Source: Trichobilharzia szidati
Lineage: Eukaryota; Platyhelminthes; Trematoda; Strigeidida; Schistosomatidae
Assembly (NCBI GenBank): GCA_944472155.2
Contig: OX235279.1
Span: 56,703,564-56,767,563 of the forward strand
Direction: 5' to 3'
DNA length: 64,000 bases
The notes under the pieces were generated by a model that worked only from the letters and a program-made list of their open reading frames with translations, was not told where the DNA came from and made no database searches. This document shows, piece by piece, positions 11,440-24,400 of the stretch. Made by a program: the position numbers and the translations under genes. Positions within the stretch are counted from its first letter, which is position 1. Each line of letters opens with the position of its first letter.

Positions 11440-12500
11440 ATTTTGTTGAAACGGTCTTGGTTTATTACGATAAGTAGAAATTACAAGCACGCTATCTCAG
11501 GTAGATTTATCTTTCACTTTGTGACTATGAATCCGAAGTCAGTTAATACGTTCCTACTGAGACGATAGATAACTCTAAGCCCTTATAATTTCGATGTTTT
11601 CTTTTACAGGTGGACTCAGTAACTTCATTACGGTGCGACAGTCTTTTTATCAATAAGCCTCTCCAAAAATCCAATTCTACTTAGCATTCCTAAGATCACG
11701 TCATATACTCCGTACCTCACAACTTACGCGAAGGCTAGAAGTCAGTCTTATCAATTAGAATATACAAATGAATAACGAGGAATACATTTATTGATGAATA
11801 AACATCTAATACAAAATAAACAACAATGCAGAAATCTTTTTCTTTATCACCCAAATCCATGAAATTCCCGAAAGTAGATATTATCTGAAAAAGAAAATAA
11901 GAATTCTAAAGATGTAGAGATTATTACCACTGTAAATGCAATAATTGACTACTTAACATGTTTAAAATGACGAAATAATTAGTTAAATTGTGTATAATTA
12001 CACAGGTCAACAGTTTTCAAGCAGACAAAATGAATGATGCATCCACCTGTAAACATCAAGTGTATGTCATAAAATAAGTAAATACTATGCGTATATAACT
12101 TCTCAGTATTTCTGTGAATTTCTCTTAATGGAATACATGTGAGGGAGCATTAGCAAAAGTACACAACAGAGTAAATGAAATAATTAGCAAAATGAACTAG
12201 CCCACCTACTCATGTACATGTCTAATCATTTAAAATCTGCAAAAAGTCGTTATAACATGTCTCTTCAACATTTTCTGAACGGAAAGGTACGTATTCCAAC
12301 AATTTGTAAACTGGCCGTAAATTACGGCAGGATAAGGACACCATCATTTGCTGTTTATGCTAAAAACGCCTTATTCCATCAACTTTTAACAGGAATACAA
12401 GCGTAAAAGTGTGTAAAACAACGAAAAATTACCTTATCTTGAGGTTTTTTCAATAAATAAAGCCTGTAGAGATCAGCTGATCATAGGACCTATGGCCGTA
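11440..12500. repeat. Interspersed repeat, about 1 kb, copy A
   Basis: This stretch aligns by eye, with substitutions and small indels, to 14,090-14,810 (its first two thirds) and to 17,215-17,590 (its last third). Landmarks are TCAGGTAGATTTAT near the start and TTATGCTAAAAACGCCTTAT near 12,355. No coding domain is visible, so it may be a non-autonomous element or part of the neighbouring transposon. Confidence 0.7.
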
Positions 12501-12509
12501 TACAAGCTG

Positions 12510-12930
12510 CCCAGCCTGTTGACTGCCGTAATTTTGAGTGCCCGCGAATGAGATAAACAAATGATTCACGCGCTTATGATTGGCCAGTTTGCCACTTGAG
12601 TTGCGGTAACTTCAAACATCATTTAGCTGCTTGGTGAACTCTGCAATTACCAGGAGCGTTTTATCAAGTTGGGTGCATAACTGACAACACAAACTATTAC
12701 AGCTCAGGAGTCTGGTTAATCATGATGAAAACGGCGTGGTTAATGCAGCAGATAGGTATACTTACGTATATGTAGGTATAGCTACATATGCTGTATTCTT
12801 GTCATGAAGATCGGAAAGCAGGTATCAAACGTCACAGTAAGCAGTGTTTATACATGTAGGCAACATGTTTTTAGTTGACATACACTGGGTCTCCATTCAC
12901 TTTCACAATTAATCTTGAGTTCATTTGGAA
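12510..12930 (+). mobile_element. MULE/FAR1-type element, partial copy 2
   Basis: Diverged copy of 9120-9750. It starts with the shared CCGTAATTTTGA, GCCCGCGA and GAGATAAACAA segments and runs to the position where the SINE begins. No intact ORF remains. Confidence 0.55.
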
Positions 12931-12957
12931 TAAGCTAGTTTACCACGTAAGTAACGC

Positions 12958-13147
12958 GATAATCTTTTCTTATTTAGCTTGATTCCGCACCGTATTTTTC
13001 GTACAGGTATGGAATTTTCAGCACGTGACCTCGGCAGCCCAAATTTCGCAGGCCGACCACTGATGTCAGGAGTGCGCCGGAAGGGTATCGAACTCCAAAC
13101 CGTGTGCATGGTCGAGGAGCGTCCTAATCACTGTGCCAGCGACGCAG
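12958..13147 (-). mobile_element. tRNA-derived SINE, copy 1
   Basis: On the minus strand it begins near 13,147 with a tRNA-like head: an A-box-like TGGCACAGTGATTAGG and a B-box-like AGTTCGATACC. A body of about 110 bases follows, containing GGTCGGCCTG and TGCTGAAAATTCCATAC, then an A-rich tail. The same head and body occur in the plus orientation at 32,769-32,964. Confidence 0.8.
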
Positions 13148-13149
13148 AA

Positions 13150-14089
13150 AAGCCAGCTCCTCGGCCGAGAATTGAACCCGAGCCTTCCACATAACAGGCG
13201 GAGATACCCACAACTTAACTATTGAACAGTGAAAGTAAATACGTGCTTCATAAGATTAAGTGATACATTTAATTGATGTGATTTTATTCTTTCTTTCGTC
13301 TATCTAAGTTAATGATGAATTCGTTGCGATAACAGTACCTTTTATTGTTTTATGCTCACCATGAACATGAACGTTATTGTTATAATGGCTGTCAAGACTC
13401 GTATTATTTGTCATAAAGCGGTTGTCATTTCTATTGACATCTTTGTATAAGCTCTGGGAACAACTGCATAATTTGTAGTTATATAATTTTATCATTTCAC
13501 TGTGCTCCGATGCACCTAATAGATATCGACAGATGATAAATTGCGAAGTCTCTTAAGTTTAATGAAGACTATTTAGCTACTTATGTATATTGTTTGTAAA
13601 GTGATTACTTGTAAGTGCTTATCAGGCAGACATCTGGAGAAATTTTTTATTCAGATCATACATGTACTACCCAAGTAGTTAATGCTTTTCTTAAACCTTT
13701 TCAGACTTATGGTGAAACATGTATGTGATGTGTGCGCAGATGGAACCTAATGACAGTAACAGAGGACTAATCATCTGAATGATCTGTACTTCTGAAATCT
13801 AATTTTTGTTTAATAAACAATTTTTCAATGAATTTGTGCTCCTTTTGTTGTAATGTGATTGTGTTCCAGTAACATTAGTAACACGTGCTAAGGTAGGAAT
13901 TGAGGGTAAACTATTAGGAGTAAATGCGGCGTCTGGGAAACTTCGTGTACGCAACTGGATGAACAGATAGCAACGTACCATGTTCTGTGGCCGTGAACTG
14001 TAGGCATTCTGTTTTTAATTACTACGATAACCATAGTTGCACTAAGCTATAAGTCCAACGATATAGGTATGGCCTTTCTTCGTGGTACA
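13150..14089. other. No recognised feature
   Basis: Intergenic AT-rich sequence. ORFs of about 60 codons (13,304-13,495 and 13,799-13,981) have no visible family signature. Confidence 0.4.
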
Positions 14090-14810
14090 TTGCGACACGT
14101 AGAAATCACAAGCACACTATATCAGGTAGATTTATTTTCACTTTGGGACCATGAATCGCGAATCAGTTTATGTGTTCTGCCAAGACGATAAATAACTATA
14201 AATGCTTCATAATCGCAATACCCCCTCTGAGATTTTGACATATTTACTTAATTTGACAACAAGATAATCCTTTTACCAATAGGCTTCTCCGAATAACAAT
14301 GAATGTGTAGAACTTCTCCGAATATCTGCTCTCACTTAGTATTTCACAGGTAGCCTGACATACTCTGTACCTCACAACTTATACAAGGGGTAAATCCGGT
14401 CTTATCAAGTTAAATATACAAACGAATAATGAGGAATAAATTTATTAATGAATTAACATATAAAAAATCAGTGACACTGTGGAAATCTTTTTCTTCAGCA
14501 CTCACCTCCATGAAATCCCGAAAGTAGCTATCACCTGAAAAAAAATTAAGCAATCAAAAGATGCAGACGTTGTTACCATAATAAATACAAAATTTAAATG
14601 ATATAAATTACTCAATAATGCGTATTTTGTGTGTACTTACATCATTCAATATTTTCTAAGCAAACGAAATGAACATTAATCTGCTTGTAAAAACCAAATC
14701 TATGCAGAATCAGAAGTAAATAACGTGTGAAAATAATTCTCGAATATTTATGCAGACTTCTTTTTAATATAATAATAAATATTTCGTATAAATGGGTAAG
14801 TGTACATGAA
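14090..14810. repeat. Interspersed repeat, about 1 kb, copy B (left part)
   Basis: Same direction and order as copy A, with substitutions and small indels. It breaks off near 14,810 and resumes at 17,215, so the intervening 2.4 kb was inserted into copy B. Confidence 0.65.
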
Positions 14811-17214
14811 ACGCATGCCATTTTTACAGGCATGATCAATTATGTTACGAATTACAATTGTGAATTAGCATACATTATCACTTTTTAAAAAGTTCAAATT
14901 GTTGAATTATAGTACAAGCATCGGAACAGATTCTTATAATTGTTAATTTGTAAATCTTTCACGAAGGTCTCCACCGAAGTTGAGCGACAACCCAAACTTC
15001 GTTCCATTTCCTGATGATAGTTATGGCCAATCGATGAACAGCATATATCTGAGTGAGTGCTATGCCCCCGACGTGATTGAAAGCTATTTCAGGAAGAGAG
15101 GAAAATCCTGCGCAGCTGCAAAATGGTATGAAATGCAATTATGAATAATACATTATGGAAGTATATTTACAAGAACAACACAAGAAGAAGCTGTACAGTA
15201 CTTGATATAATAGTACACATTTGCAATGTATGATGCTAACCATATTGGTCTTACCATGGAAAACTATGACGTTTTCTATGAAAACATAGTTATTCTCAAA
15301 CATGAGTGTTGTTATGTTTTTTTATCATCAGAGCAACCGAACTTTATGCGAGAGAAGAGTATGAATGAGAAAAAAGAAAAAAAGTAAATTTCAGCTTCAT
15401 CAAAGGCCTAGGAAGTTGAGATAAAAGAGTATAATAGTAATAAGATAGAAAGATTGTCGTGAAGTATATAAGTGACATTTCAGAGAGAAGTGGCTTGAAG
15501 GATTAGAACCTGTTGGATATGGTGACCTGGAAGATATCTGGCGAACTTGTGTATGGCCCGAGGGGTAGCATCTTGACAAGAAACTGAGCAGGCTTGTAGA
15601 TGTTAGGAGCGAAAGCACTATTTTTTATAAGTTAAATCTGTACAGTCATTATTGTTTTAGTTTTTTAATTTGTTTAAAGTCAGATTTTTTAAAATATTTT
15701 TTATACATTCAGGATCTAAACTCATGTTTAACTCTCGAGCTATCAATAAAAAGCATGTTGCTGTCCTACAGATTGAAGCGCTTCACATTTGTGACCACTA
15801 CCAAATCTGCTGATCAGCATGCACCACCCTCCCTCCTTTTGAGACCTTTAACGATGACTGCAGCTGTAAAATTGGATTGCTTTGACTCCGTTTCAATCAT
15901 ACAGTATGCTGCACATTAACAGCTTTCATGACAAGTGCTTCCCATTAGGTCACATGGCACGATAATACCAGAGGATATTGTTAGCAGTGTTATCATCATA
16001 CTGGCGAACAAGTGGGTTACTGCAAAAGATTAAGAAATTAAGTTTCCCTTAAGAGTTATGAAGTGTAAATATAGCTAATATTAGAGCAACTAAGTTATAT
16101 TCTATTTAGCAGAGTGATATGAGTAGTGGAACAATTAGTGATAAAGTTATGTAAAGTGGTCCTGAGTAAGGCAACTGGTTAGCAGAACTTGTTATGCTAA
16201 ATTTTGACGACCGATTTTATATGGTGTGCATTACACATAGCAAAGTGACTCATCAATCATATAATGGAAAAAATACTACATAATTTTAACATTATGAATT
16301 TTTTAGAAAATTATATGAAAATGGGTAACTGTTTACTGAAGATTGTCATTTCAACTCAAAAACAGTACAATGTATTATACTAATAATATAAGTAAATATG
16401 TAAAATATTAAAAGATATGGTTGCTAATGTAATGAGTTTCCTCAAATTGGGAGTATTGCACTCGGGTCTGTAGTACTAAAGTTAGTTGACCATGGATAAG
16501 TAGACCAAAGCTCTTTTGTTGACAAGAACTCGTTAAGGAGACGCTGGAATTCAGTAGGAGATCGGAAACTAAGTACAGTAAGTGGAAGTTCGTTCCATAA
16601 TGCACTGTTTGTATTTTGAAGAAACGTGATAGCAGTTTTGTCCGGTACCGGGTTATGGATAGAGTATATTCATGATTCCTAAGAGTATATATGGTTAAAC
16701 TGTTGAAAGCATTTGGTTTACTGCTTTTGATGTAGCCGTGTAAAAGGCGAAAGAGAAATGTAAGGTTGAGTTTCAGGCGCCTTAACCAAAGTGGCTGAAG
16801 TCCATATATTTTTCACCTATCCGCGTAAGTCGGTCCTTCGTGTTTGTGTAATAGGCGTCGTGTAAAACTTCGCTGAATATTTTCAGTACGAACCCTGTCA
16901 TACCCATTCATGAAACCGAAGATAATTGTGCAGTATTCAATTATTGGACGAAACATGACTTTGTATAAAAGGACTTTAGCCTCAGTTGTGTACATTTTTC
17001 GATGTAACAAGCCTGTGAGTCTTCGGCATTTAGAAACAAGTGCTTTTGCATACTGACTGAATGTTAAGTTTTGTGAGTAGGTAAGTCCCAGGTCTTTTAT
17101 GGAATTGAGGGTTTGGAGAGAGGAGTCATCTAGGTGTAACCTGAAATACGGGTGGGAGTTATTGAATTATAGGGCACCATGGCGTACACATGGAGGACCT
17201 TTGACACCATCACC
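14811..17214 (-). mobile_element. Insertion of about 2.4 kb splitting repeat copy B, carrying a CR1-like retrotransposon
   Basis: Defined by the break in copy B relative to the uninterrupted copy A. A reverse-transcriptase end in minus orientation occupies 16,408-17,160; the left part (14,811-16,400) holds only short ORFs. The exact ends and any target duplication could not be placed by eye. Confidence 0.5.
16408..17160 (-). pseudogene. CR1/jockey-like reverse transcriptase C-terminus (fragment)
   Basis: The minus-strand frame reads SIKDLGLTYSQNLTFSQ, then LLHRKMYTTEAKVLLYKVMF, then RPIIEYCTIIFGF, then RTENIQRSFTRRLL. This is the thumb and C-terminal region typical of CR1/jockey-group LINEs, where RPxxEY and ENxQRxFTRR are conserved. 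One in-frame TGA at 16,813-16,815 interrupts it; the frame continues beyond the stop (KIYGLQPLWLRRLKLNLTFL). The polymerase palm with the catalytic DD box is absent, so it is a 5'-truncated dead copy. Confidence 0.8.
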
Positions 17215-17590
17215 TAAGGTATACAATAAAGTAATTGGAAATAACTGACAAAACGAACTAGGCTACCTCATCATGTCCATTTCTAATCCTTTGAGCTGCA
17301 AAAAAATCACTAAAAGTCGTTATTATATGTATCTTTAAGTAATTTGGCATTTTCTCAAAGAAAAGGTACGTATTTCAACTATTTGTAAGCTTACCGTAAA
17401 TTACGGCGGAAAAGGACACCATCATTTTCTGTTTATGCTAAAAACGCCTTATTCCATCAACTTTCAACAGGAATACAAGCACAAAAGTGTGTGGAACAAC
17501 GAATAATTACTTAATTTTGAGGTTTTTTCATTAAATATAGCCTGTAAACATCAGCTGATCAAGTAACCTACGGCCGTATACAGGCTTCCG
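17215..17590. repeat. Interspersed repeat, about 1 kb, copy B (right part)
   Basis: Matches 12,160-12,500 through to the shared end CAGCTGATCA ... GGCCGTATACA. Together with 14,090-14,810 it rebuilds the layout of copy A. Confidence 0.7.
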
Positions 17591-17894
17591 AAATAACTTG
17601 ACATGAGGCTTTAGCTCACTAAGATTAATCAAAATTGTGTTTCAAACTAACCGTTTTCAATGAATCTTATCGGTAAATATCAACAAGAGTTTGACTTACA
17701 CTAAAAGGTAACTAATAACCTTTGTGTTAATTTCTTCATTCTTAACTATTAGATGGTGTTTAGGAAACTACTGGAAATTATCTCAAATTAAGTGAGAAAT
17801 CAAAATGTTTTTCTGAACATCTCGCTGTGCTAGTTACAGCTTCCTCAGCAGAATTACTCGGATATATAATGATTACCTCAGGATTATACTGGTT

Positions 17895-18350
17895 GATTTT
17901 ACGATGACTCAGTCTGGCTCGGCGCCGAAATTATTCCACGAAATGCAGTGCCCAACAGGCTGCAGACTTTCATCAACAGTTGCCTCCGCTCCATGCTGAA
18001 GATCAAATTGCCGTTTGGCCAGAAAGAATTGGCGAGAAGTAACTCTGGTAACAATCGAACCAAGAGCCGATTGCTCAAAAAAATGTAGGAGAAAATGGGG
18101 ATGGATTGGGCATACATTGAGGAGGTCATCGAATGACATGGTGCGTCAAGGCATCTCTCCAGTGGCATCTCAACGGGAAGCGACGAGCTTGTCGTCATAG
18201 GGTGACATGGAGGAGGTCGTGTGAAGAGGAGGTGAGAGATTATGGGCGATCGCAGACCCAGGTGAAGAGGACGACAGAAAATAGAAGAAAGTGGAGATGT
18301 GCTGTTGAAGCCCCGAGTTTCATTCGGCACCCAAGGGAATAATAATAATA
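17895..18350 (+). pseudogene. RTE-like non-LTR retrotransposon 3' fragment, copy 1
   Basis: The plus strand encodes the C-terminal tail of an RTE-type polyprotein spread over three frames: NRLQTFINSCLRSMLKIK, then CRRKWGWIGHTLRR, then NGKRRACRHRVTWRR. The order and motifs (FINxCLR, WxWIGHTLR, GKRxxGRPxxTWRR) are those of the region after the RT thumb. Frameshifts separate the pieces. The fragment ends in (AAT)n, the short-repeat tail usual for RTE elements. It is nearly identical to 28,610-29,015. Confidence 0.8.
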
Positions 18351-21179
18351 TTATGGCAGAATACAGTGGAATATGGTGCCAGAGTTACCTATTTTAAAAT
18401 ATAACATGCAGTGATGAGAAAATATAGAATATTTGCACCTCAATTTCAGTCTTGAAAGGCTATTCGCCGTCCGAATCTTTTGACTTCATTTCCGCCCTCA
18501 GTGATGATTCCCAGCTATCTTCATTTCTCCTCTTCGCAATTAAACCCGCCACTGTGCTATTCAGAATTCTTAAGGAATCTAGCACCAATATGCTATCTAC
18601 AAAATCTTATCAGTAGAACAAAAAACACGAGGTGGGCTGACCCAGCAGGGCTTGCAAACTTTCTTAGGGTTCTCATTAATCCAGTGAGATTAAAAAATGT
18701 CTAAAGGAAGCGGCATCAGGGGATTTGACAGGCAATCAAGAGAATAAGAGGCATGATAAATGAATCATACACCACGAAGACTATATGTCAGACAGTTGAA
18801 GTTTCGGGGCCTCAAGGTAAACGTGACTCATAAGGGTAGAAACAAGAAAATAAAAATGCAATTACGATGCAGAAATAGATGTAATGACTTTCTTGTTGGG
18901 GTATCCTCCCAATTAACGTCTTTTCTTCTGTGGATGTACAACCGCCTGTGATTTTGTATAATATTCTTACCCTCTCCTGACGCCGTCAGCCGGTGGAGCA
19001 TTCACCACATTGGCAGTAGAATAATTCTATGACTAACTAACTAAAAAGGGAGAGAATTGACCATGACCCTTTTGCTACCCTCTGTTGAATAATTATGTTA
19101 ATGTTAACCTGAAGAAAACTTTAGTGCCCTTCTGATGACGTGATTTGTTTCAGAAGCTCTAATCTGTACACTGTTTTTACGCCGTGATGAGGTAACTGGG
19201 ATGTGTATCGAATATGAGGACATACGGATCCATCTTTCAGAGTCAGATGTCTTGGCGTGGGCTTTTCAGAACGATGATGCTCCTGAATGTCCTCCCTCAA
19301 ATTTTTCCTAGGGGATCTGACTCTCCTTAAGGGGATGTGGTGTAGAGGGTCAGGAGACTTCATGAGCGTTCTGAGAGTCATCTATTTCATCTTCAACGAT
19401 TAAAGGCGACGCACTAGAGACATTCGGACTTGTAAGGGATAAGAACGCGGTAGCAGCATTGTAATGTGGTTGTGCGTCTTTATAATCCCTCAAATTGAAA
19501 TTAACTGAACATATTCACCAACGTTTATAAGTTTTGCATTTTCATGTTATATTGAGTGGTCTCATCACGAAGTAAGCGGGAGCTAGACTGAAGAGTTGGC
19601 TGGCAGTGTGGTCAGATAACAGGTTAAGCCCCATAGAGCATGAAGTGGAATTCTCCAGTAGTTTTGGCTGAGTCTCTTACGTAGTAAGAGCTTGTGTCGT
19701 GTTTGACCACCAACAGTAGCTAGGTTTTCAAGCCATTTCTTAGGGGGTTAGTTCCACATCAGCCACACGAGAATAGTGTGCAGATCCTAGAGAAGTAAAG
19801 GAACGCAACAACGAAAAGACTTATATAACGGCACAAGTTACTCGGCTGATTAAAGCGAGAAGTAATCGTGCAAGTATGCATGAGGTTCAAAGCAGAAGGA
19901 AAATCAGGTAAGGTTTGAGAGGGGATGTAAGTCATAGTGACCATCGGAATAAACAAGACCAGACTTATATATCCCTTTATACTATAGCGAACATGGGAGC
20001 ACGAAACCATATTTTGAGAAGCACAATATACGACATGACCCTTATATATTTTACAAGACTCATGTACATGGTAAAAGCTAATTGTCTTCCAGGTCACCTA
20101 CCGCACAGCATAAACCAGCCTCTCCCTTCAATTGTTTTCTGTCCATATTGAAGTGATCTAAAAAAGACATTCAGAAGTCTGTGAATAAACACCCTTATCT
20201 TTTTATGAACAAAACGAGATTTCATTAGGAAAGTAGAAATTATTTTGAGTACATTTTCTTCAAGTTGAGAATGTAACACATTTGGTACATTCTGCACTTC
20301 AGTAGCAGTCGTAGAGGGAAATCGCCACTTTACCTTACACCACAGCATGTATTAAAAACGCATGAATGTCGGGCAATTTCCGGTTGCTGAGCCGCTTTAC
20401 GAGTGCGTTATTAGAACCTGAAGTCCCCTACTGGTTACTGAAGAGTTCTACAATGGGAATTCTTACAATACAAACCTCCTGGCTACCACTTGTACTCTGG
20501 TTCGTGATTATCCATGCCATCTTCCGGTTGGTTGTTAGTTTCCTGACTAGGAACGTCGGTATTGTTAACTCGACTCCTCAGACTTCCTAAAGCTGAGTAT
20601 CCTGTGTGGTTCAACCAAATCTATTAAAGCCTCCAGCTTTACCATGTCTCTCTTCTGCTCCCGAAGAGGCTATTTGAGCCCTTTCTCATCTACTGACCTC
20701 TGCTGTGCGGTGAACAGATTTAGCATTATTATAGAGACACAAACGATTTTATAAATACGGGCGCAATGACTTCGATGGGGATCCATCCCCCATGTTATCC
20801 CTTTGAAGCAACCGTTGTATATGGCAGTTTTCCGACATAGACGTTTCATCACCTCGCGTTTCGTCACTGTTTGGTGCTTCGTCTGAGGGGCAAAGCATAA
20901 AGTCCTGCATCTCCTTGCTAATCTCATAAACTGAGAACACATGTCCCTATACCTTGTGTTTTCAGACTTAAAATATATGCTGGTCATAGTAGTGCCCCAT
21001 TTGAACAAACCATAACTCCATATCATGTCGATTAAAACAGGCAATCTTACTTCGGCAGTTACCAAGGGATACAACTCCGTGGAAGAACGGCTTCAAATTC
21101 ACGTTTCACGTCTGGCAAACAAGACAGTGTAATGAACAAAAACCAAATGGTTCCCGAAATCATATTCATTTATTCGAGA
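18351..21179. other. No recognised feature
   Basis: Several ORFs of 60-134 codons on both strands (for example 20,670-21,074 minus and 19,121-19,381 minus) were read, but none shows a domain, coding-style splice borders or a match to other repeats here. Confidence 0.4.
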
Positions 21180-21480
21180 GCCTCTTGACCCGTGATGAGT
21201 TCTCTTGCTGTGTTATCTGCCCCCAGTTTGGCTTGCATTCATGTCGCCCAGGGGGATCTTGATGTCGTCTTTCAGGATCTTGTCCACAAAAATCTTCTTT
21301 CTTTTCCTAATCAGAGTTGTTTGCAGTTGCGTAGCATTGGATAATTGTGACGTTCCTTCCTTTTGGGTTGAATTTTGCTGTCGTAATCCAACTGCGTTAG
21401 GGCCTTGTCTGCCACCGGTGATATCATTATGGCCACTCCATCAATGAGTTCGTGGCCGTCATCTGAGTTGGCGACCGGAG
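21180..21480 (-). pseudogene. RTE-type endonuclease (EEP) domain relic
   Basis: The minus strand reads DGHELIDGVAIMISPVADKA, then a Tyr-rich segment (HNYPMLRNC in place of the usual QCYAPT region). After a stop and within 60 codons comes DDIKIPLGDMNAS, matching the GDxNA box of exonuclease-endonuclease-phosphatase nucleases that RTE elements use to nick DNA. At least two stops break it. No RT follows it downstream, so it is an isolated relic. Confidence 0.6.
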
Positions 21481-24400
21481 TAAATTAATGACTCACAACA
21501 CTTGCGAACCCTTTGCTGTTTAATTAAATTCCACTTACATCATTTACAAGTTAACCTGAGATTCTCAAAACAGTGAAGGGTAAGGAAATCAGTCATGCAC
21601 ACTTTTACTTTGATCAGTGATTGCTATGTATTATTATTGATTGAAACATACACTTATTGGGCTAAATGGTGACAAACCTCTTCTCGATGGTTACATTCAC
21701 GTGTTAGGGAATGCCTTATTGTCGAAAAGTCACGATTGAATAAGGAGTAAAATGAGGAGGCACTTCTTAATTGAAAGGTGAAAAGGATTATAAGAGAGGT
21801 TGTTCAGTGTTCAAGTATTGCGTAATATGCGAAAATAGTTGTTAGGTGATGTGTTTAGCGGGAAACATTGTTCGAATAATGGTAAACTATTGATTGAATG
21901 AGGGTTATTTAATGGCCGGAACAAAAATTTATCGCCTAAAATTGTTTTAATAAAGCGTTAAACGGAAAGTCAGAGGTTGTATTACAGGAAGATATTACTT
22001 CAGCGACGGTCTAATAATGGTTATTTTTTTAGAATGATAGTGAGAATAGTGAAGCATTGGTCACTTTTCGGTCTAATATCGCATAAAGTGATTTAAATGG
22101 ACAAGGAGCGGTTAAATTATGGTTAAAATTGAAAAATATTGGTCAAACAATGATCACAGTGTTGAAAAGTTGGTGAAATTAAGGTGGGATTTCAGTCAAA
22201 TAATGATCACAGTTCAAAACATTTTGTCATATACCTAAAACTTGCCTATTCTCTTACCATGGACAAAGCCTATTTTTCAACCTGTTTTGACCATTATTGT
22301 CCAACTGTGAAGTGGGTATTTAAAATAAATAAAAAGAGTTATGTATGAAAACATCAGAATTCTGCTTAAGTCCACATACTTTGACTTTTTCTGGCAATTT
22401 ATCGCTTGCCTCCTCCCTTCTGTTTGCCTTGTAGTGAAAGTAGCACAGACAAATAGTTACAGTGAAGTTAAACAGGGTTTTGATACCACTGACGCACATA
22501 TATTATGTAACCCCTCAAACGACTGTCTCACAATCCCCCAAATTCTTTAAAAGCTCCCAGGGTACCACTGGGGGACCATGAATAACGTACTACACTAGCG
22601 GCGCTCACGATCTAAAATAGTGATACAACGGGTTTTCAAATAGGTTTCTATATCTTAATCAACCTACGTCTACAGACTACAACGTGGCTACAAATGGTGG
22701 CAGTGGCTGACTTCGGAGAATTATCATCCAGTTGGTGCAGTGAGATGGTTCCACTTTGCTTTGCCTGTTATTCGTCTGCACGAAACACAAAACATTTCTG
22801 GGAAAGTGAAACGAATATTTTACTGAATTTAAAGCAACAAAGCATTCTGCTACAAATCAAAAGTAAGTGGCGATGCCGCACACAGGTATGTAACACATTT
22901 TGTGAATTATTTAACTGTATGTGACCCACAAGGTGTCTTCAGGTTCTCACCTGATCCACCATACGTTATGAGCAAATGTGGAGAAACTCGAAACGCTTAT
23001 AAGTGCTTGTATGTCACTTAAAATTGGCCATTTCCAGCTTCACTGGCTGGTTCTCGTGATCTAATTTTACTGCGCGCCAATTCACACATCTGAAGTGCAA
23101 TACTATCAACCACATTGTTCTAAATATCTGTGATCAACACTATGTAACAACGTAAGAACAGTTAAAGAAGTTTGTAAAATTTAGATCCTCTGCATAAGTG
23201 TACTCAGAACACATCTCTTAGGGGTAAGAGACTAATGTGACGAAGGAAATAATGTTCACGACATTTATTTCTTATAAATAATGTAAATATTTACATTAAT
23301 TCGCGCGTCTTTTTTATAGACATGATCAAGTTCCTTATGAAACAAAATAAAATGTGTACATAAGATTTTACACAACCATTTGCAGGAAATGAAAGTTATT
23401 TTGCGGTCATATGTGACGATTCTCTTACCAGTGGTAGTGTGGTCAAGTTCCATACCTACACACTATTCGCCCTAGGGTGACTGCTGTTGTACTTCATTAT
23501 CAGAACAGTTTCGTCTGAATGGACAGTTGTCCTCTCGCCTCCCAAAAGCTGCACGGCACCGTTGACCTTCGAAGACACTACATCACCACATGCTGGTACC
23601 ACTAGATAGTATAAATCAACGAATTTCCTGTCTGGGAAGCCGTGGGTGTCACCTCAGTTCTCACAACCCGGTGATGACAGAGAAAAATATGTTAGCGAAA
23701 ACCTTGAATAGAACAGGGTGGGTAACTTGCCATTTAGAACACAAATTTTTGTTTTACAGTCTGCACATCTGAGTACATGACCATCAGCTGCAATTGGAAA
23801 ACGACGAATATGCATACAGACTCCATAAGAGCTTTTGAAACTATATGCTATTAATGCATCATCCAAACAATATTTAAAAACAAGATTTGGACGAAATTCA
23901 CACCTCAGATTGTGCGTAATGCACATACTGGTGCTGTAATAAGGCTGGGTTCTGTAATCCACTGAACGTTAGGCATTCAAGGTCATTGATGCATCTGCAT
24001 TCCATAAACACTGTTCTGCAAGTTGGCCAGGTTATTAAACTAGCATTTTACAATTAAAGTAATATTGTTACTCGGCGAATTGTTTTATTGCCCGTCTTTC
24101 CTATTAAAACCCCATAACCGGACTGTCATCAGATGGTTCGCATTTCATACATCCTGTGCTACACAACAAATATTTCCCGGGAGCTAATTGTGCTATCAAG
24201 GGCACCTTTTCTAATGTCAGTAAGCAGGGGGTCCCCAATCCTGTCTTTCCGATTTACACAAGGCCAACAAGATTCTTCAAGTCCCTTACACGGTTTTGCT
24301 CTGAACATGTAACTAGATCGGGATTAAGGCATGTGGTAGAGAGATATGGCGGAACCAGTGGTCCGAGTGTTGAATTCGCCTCTTTTCAGCTTCCAATCAA

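Noticed and set aside
12979..13194. ORFs of 62-71 codons on both strands
   Set aside because: They lie in the tRNA-derived SINE and are shadows of its sequence.
20670..21074. 134-codon minus-strand ORF
   Set aside because: No domain; it overlaps another open frame and lies beside an RTE endonuclease relic, so it is probably noncoding.
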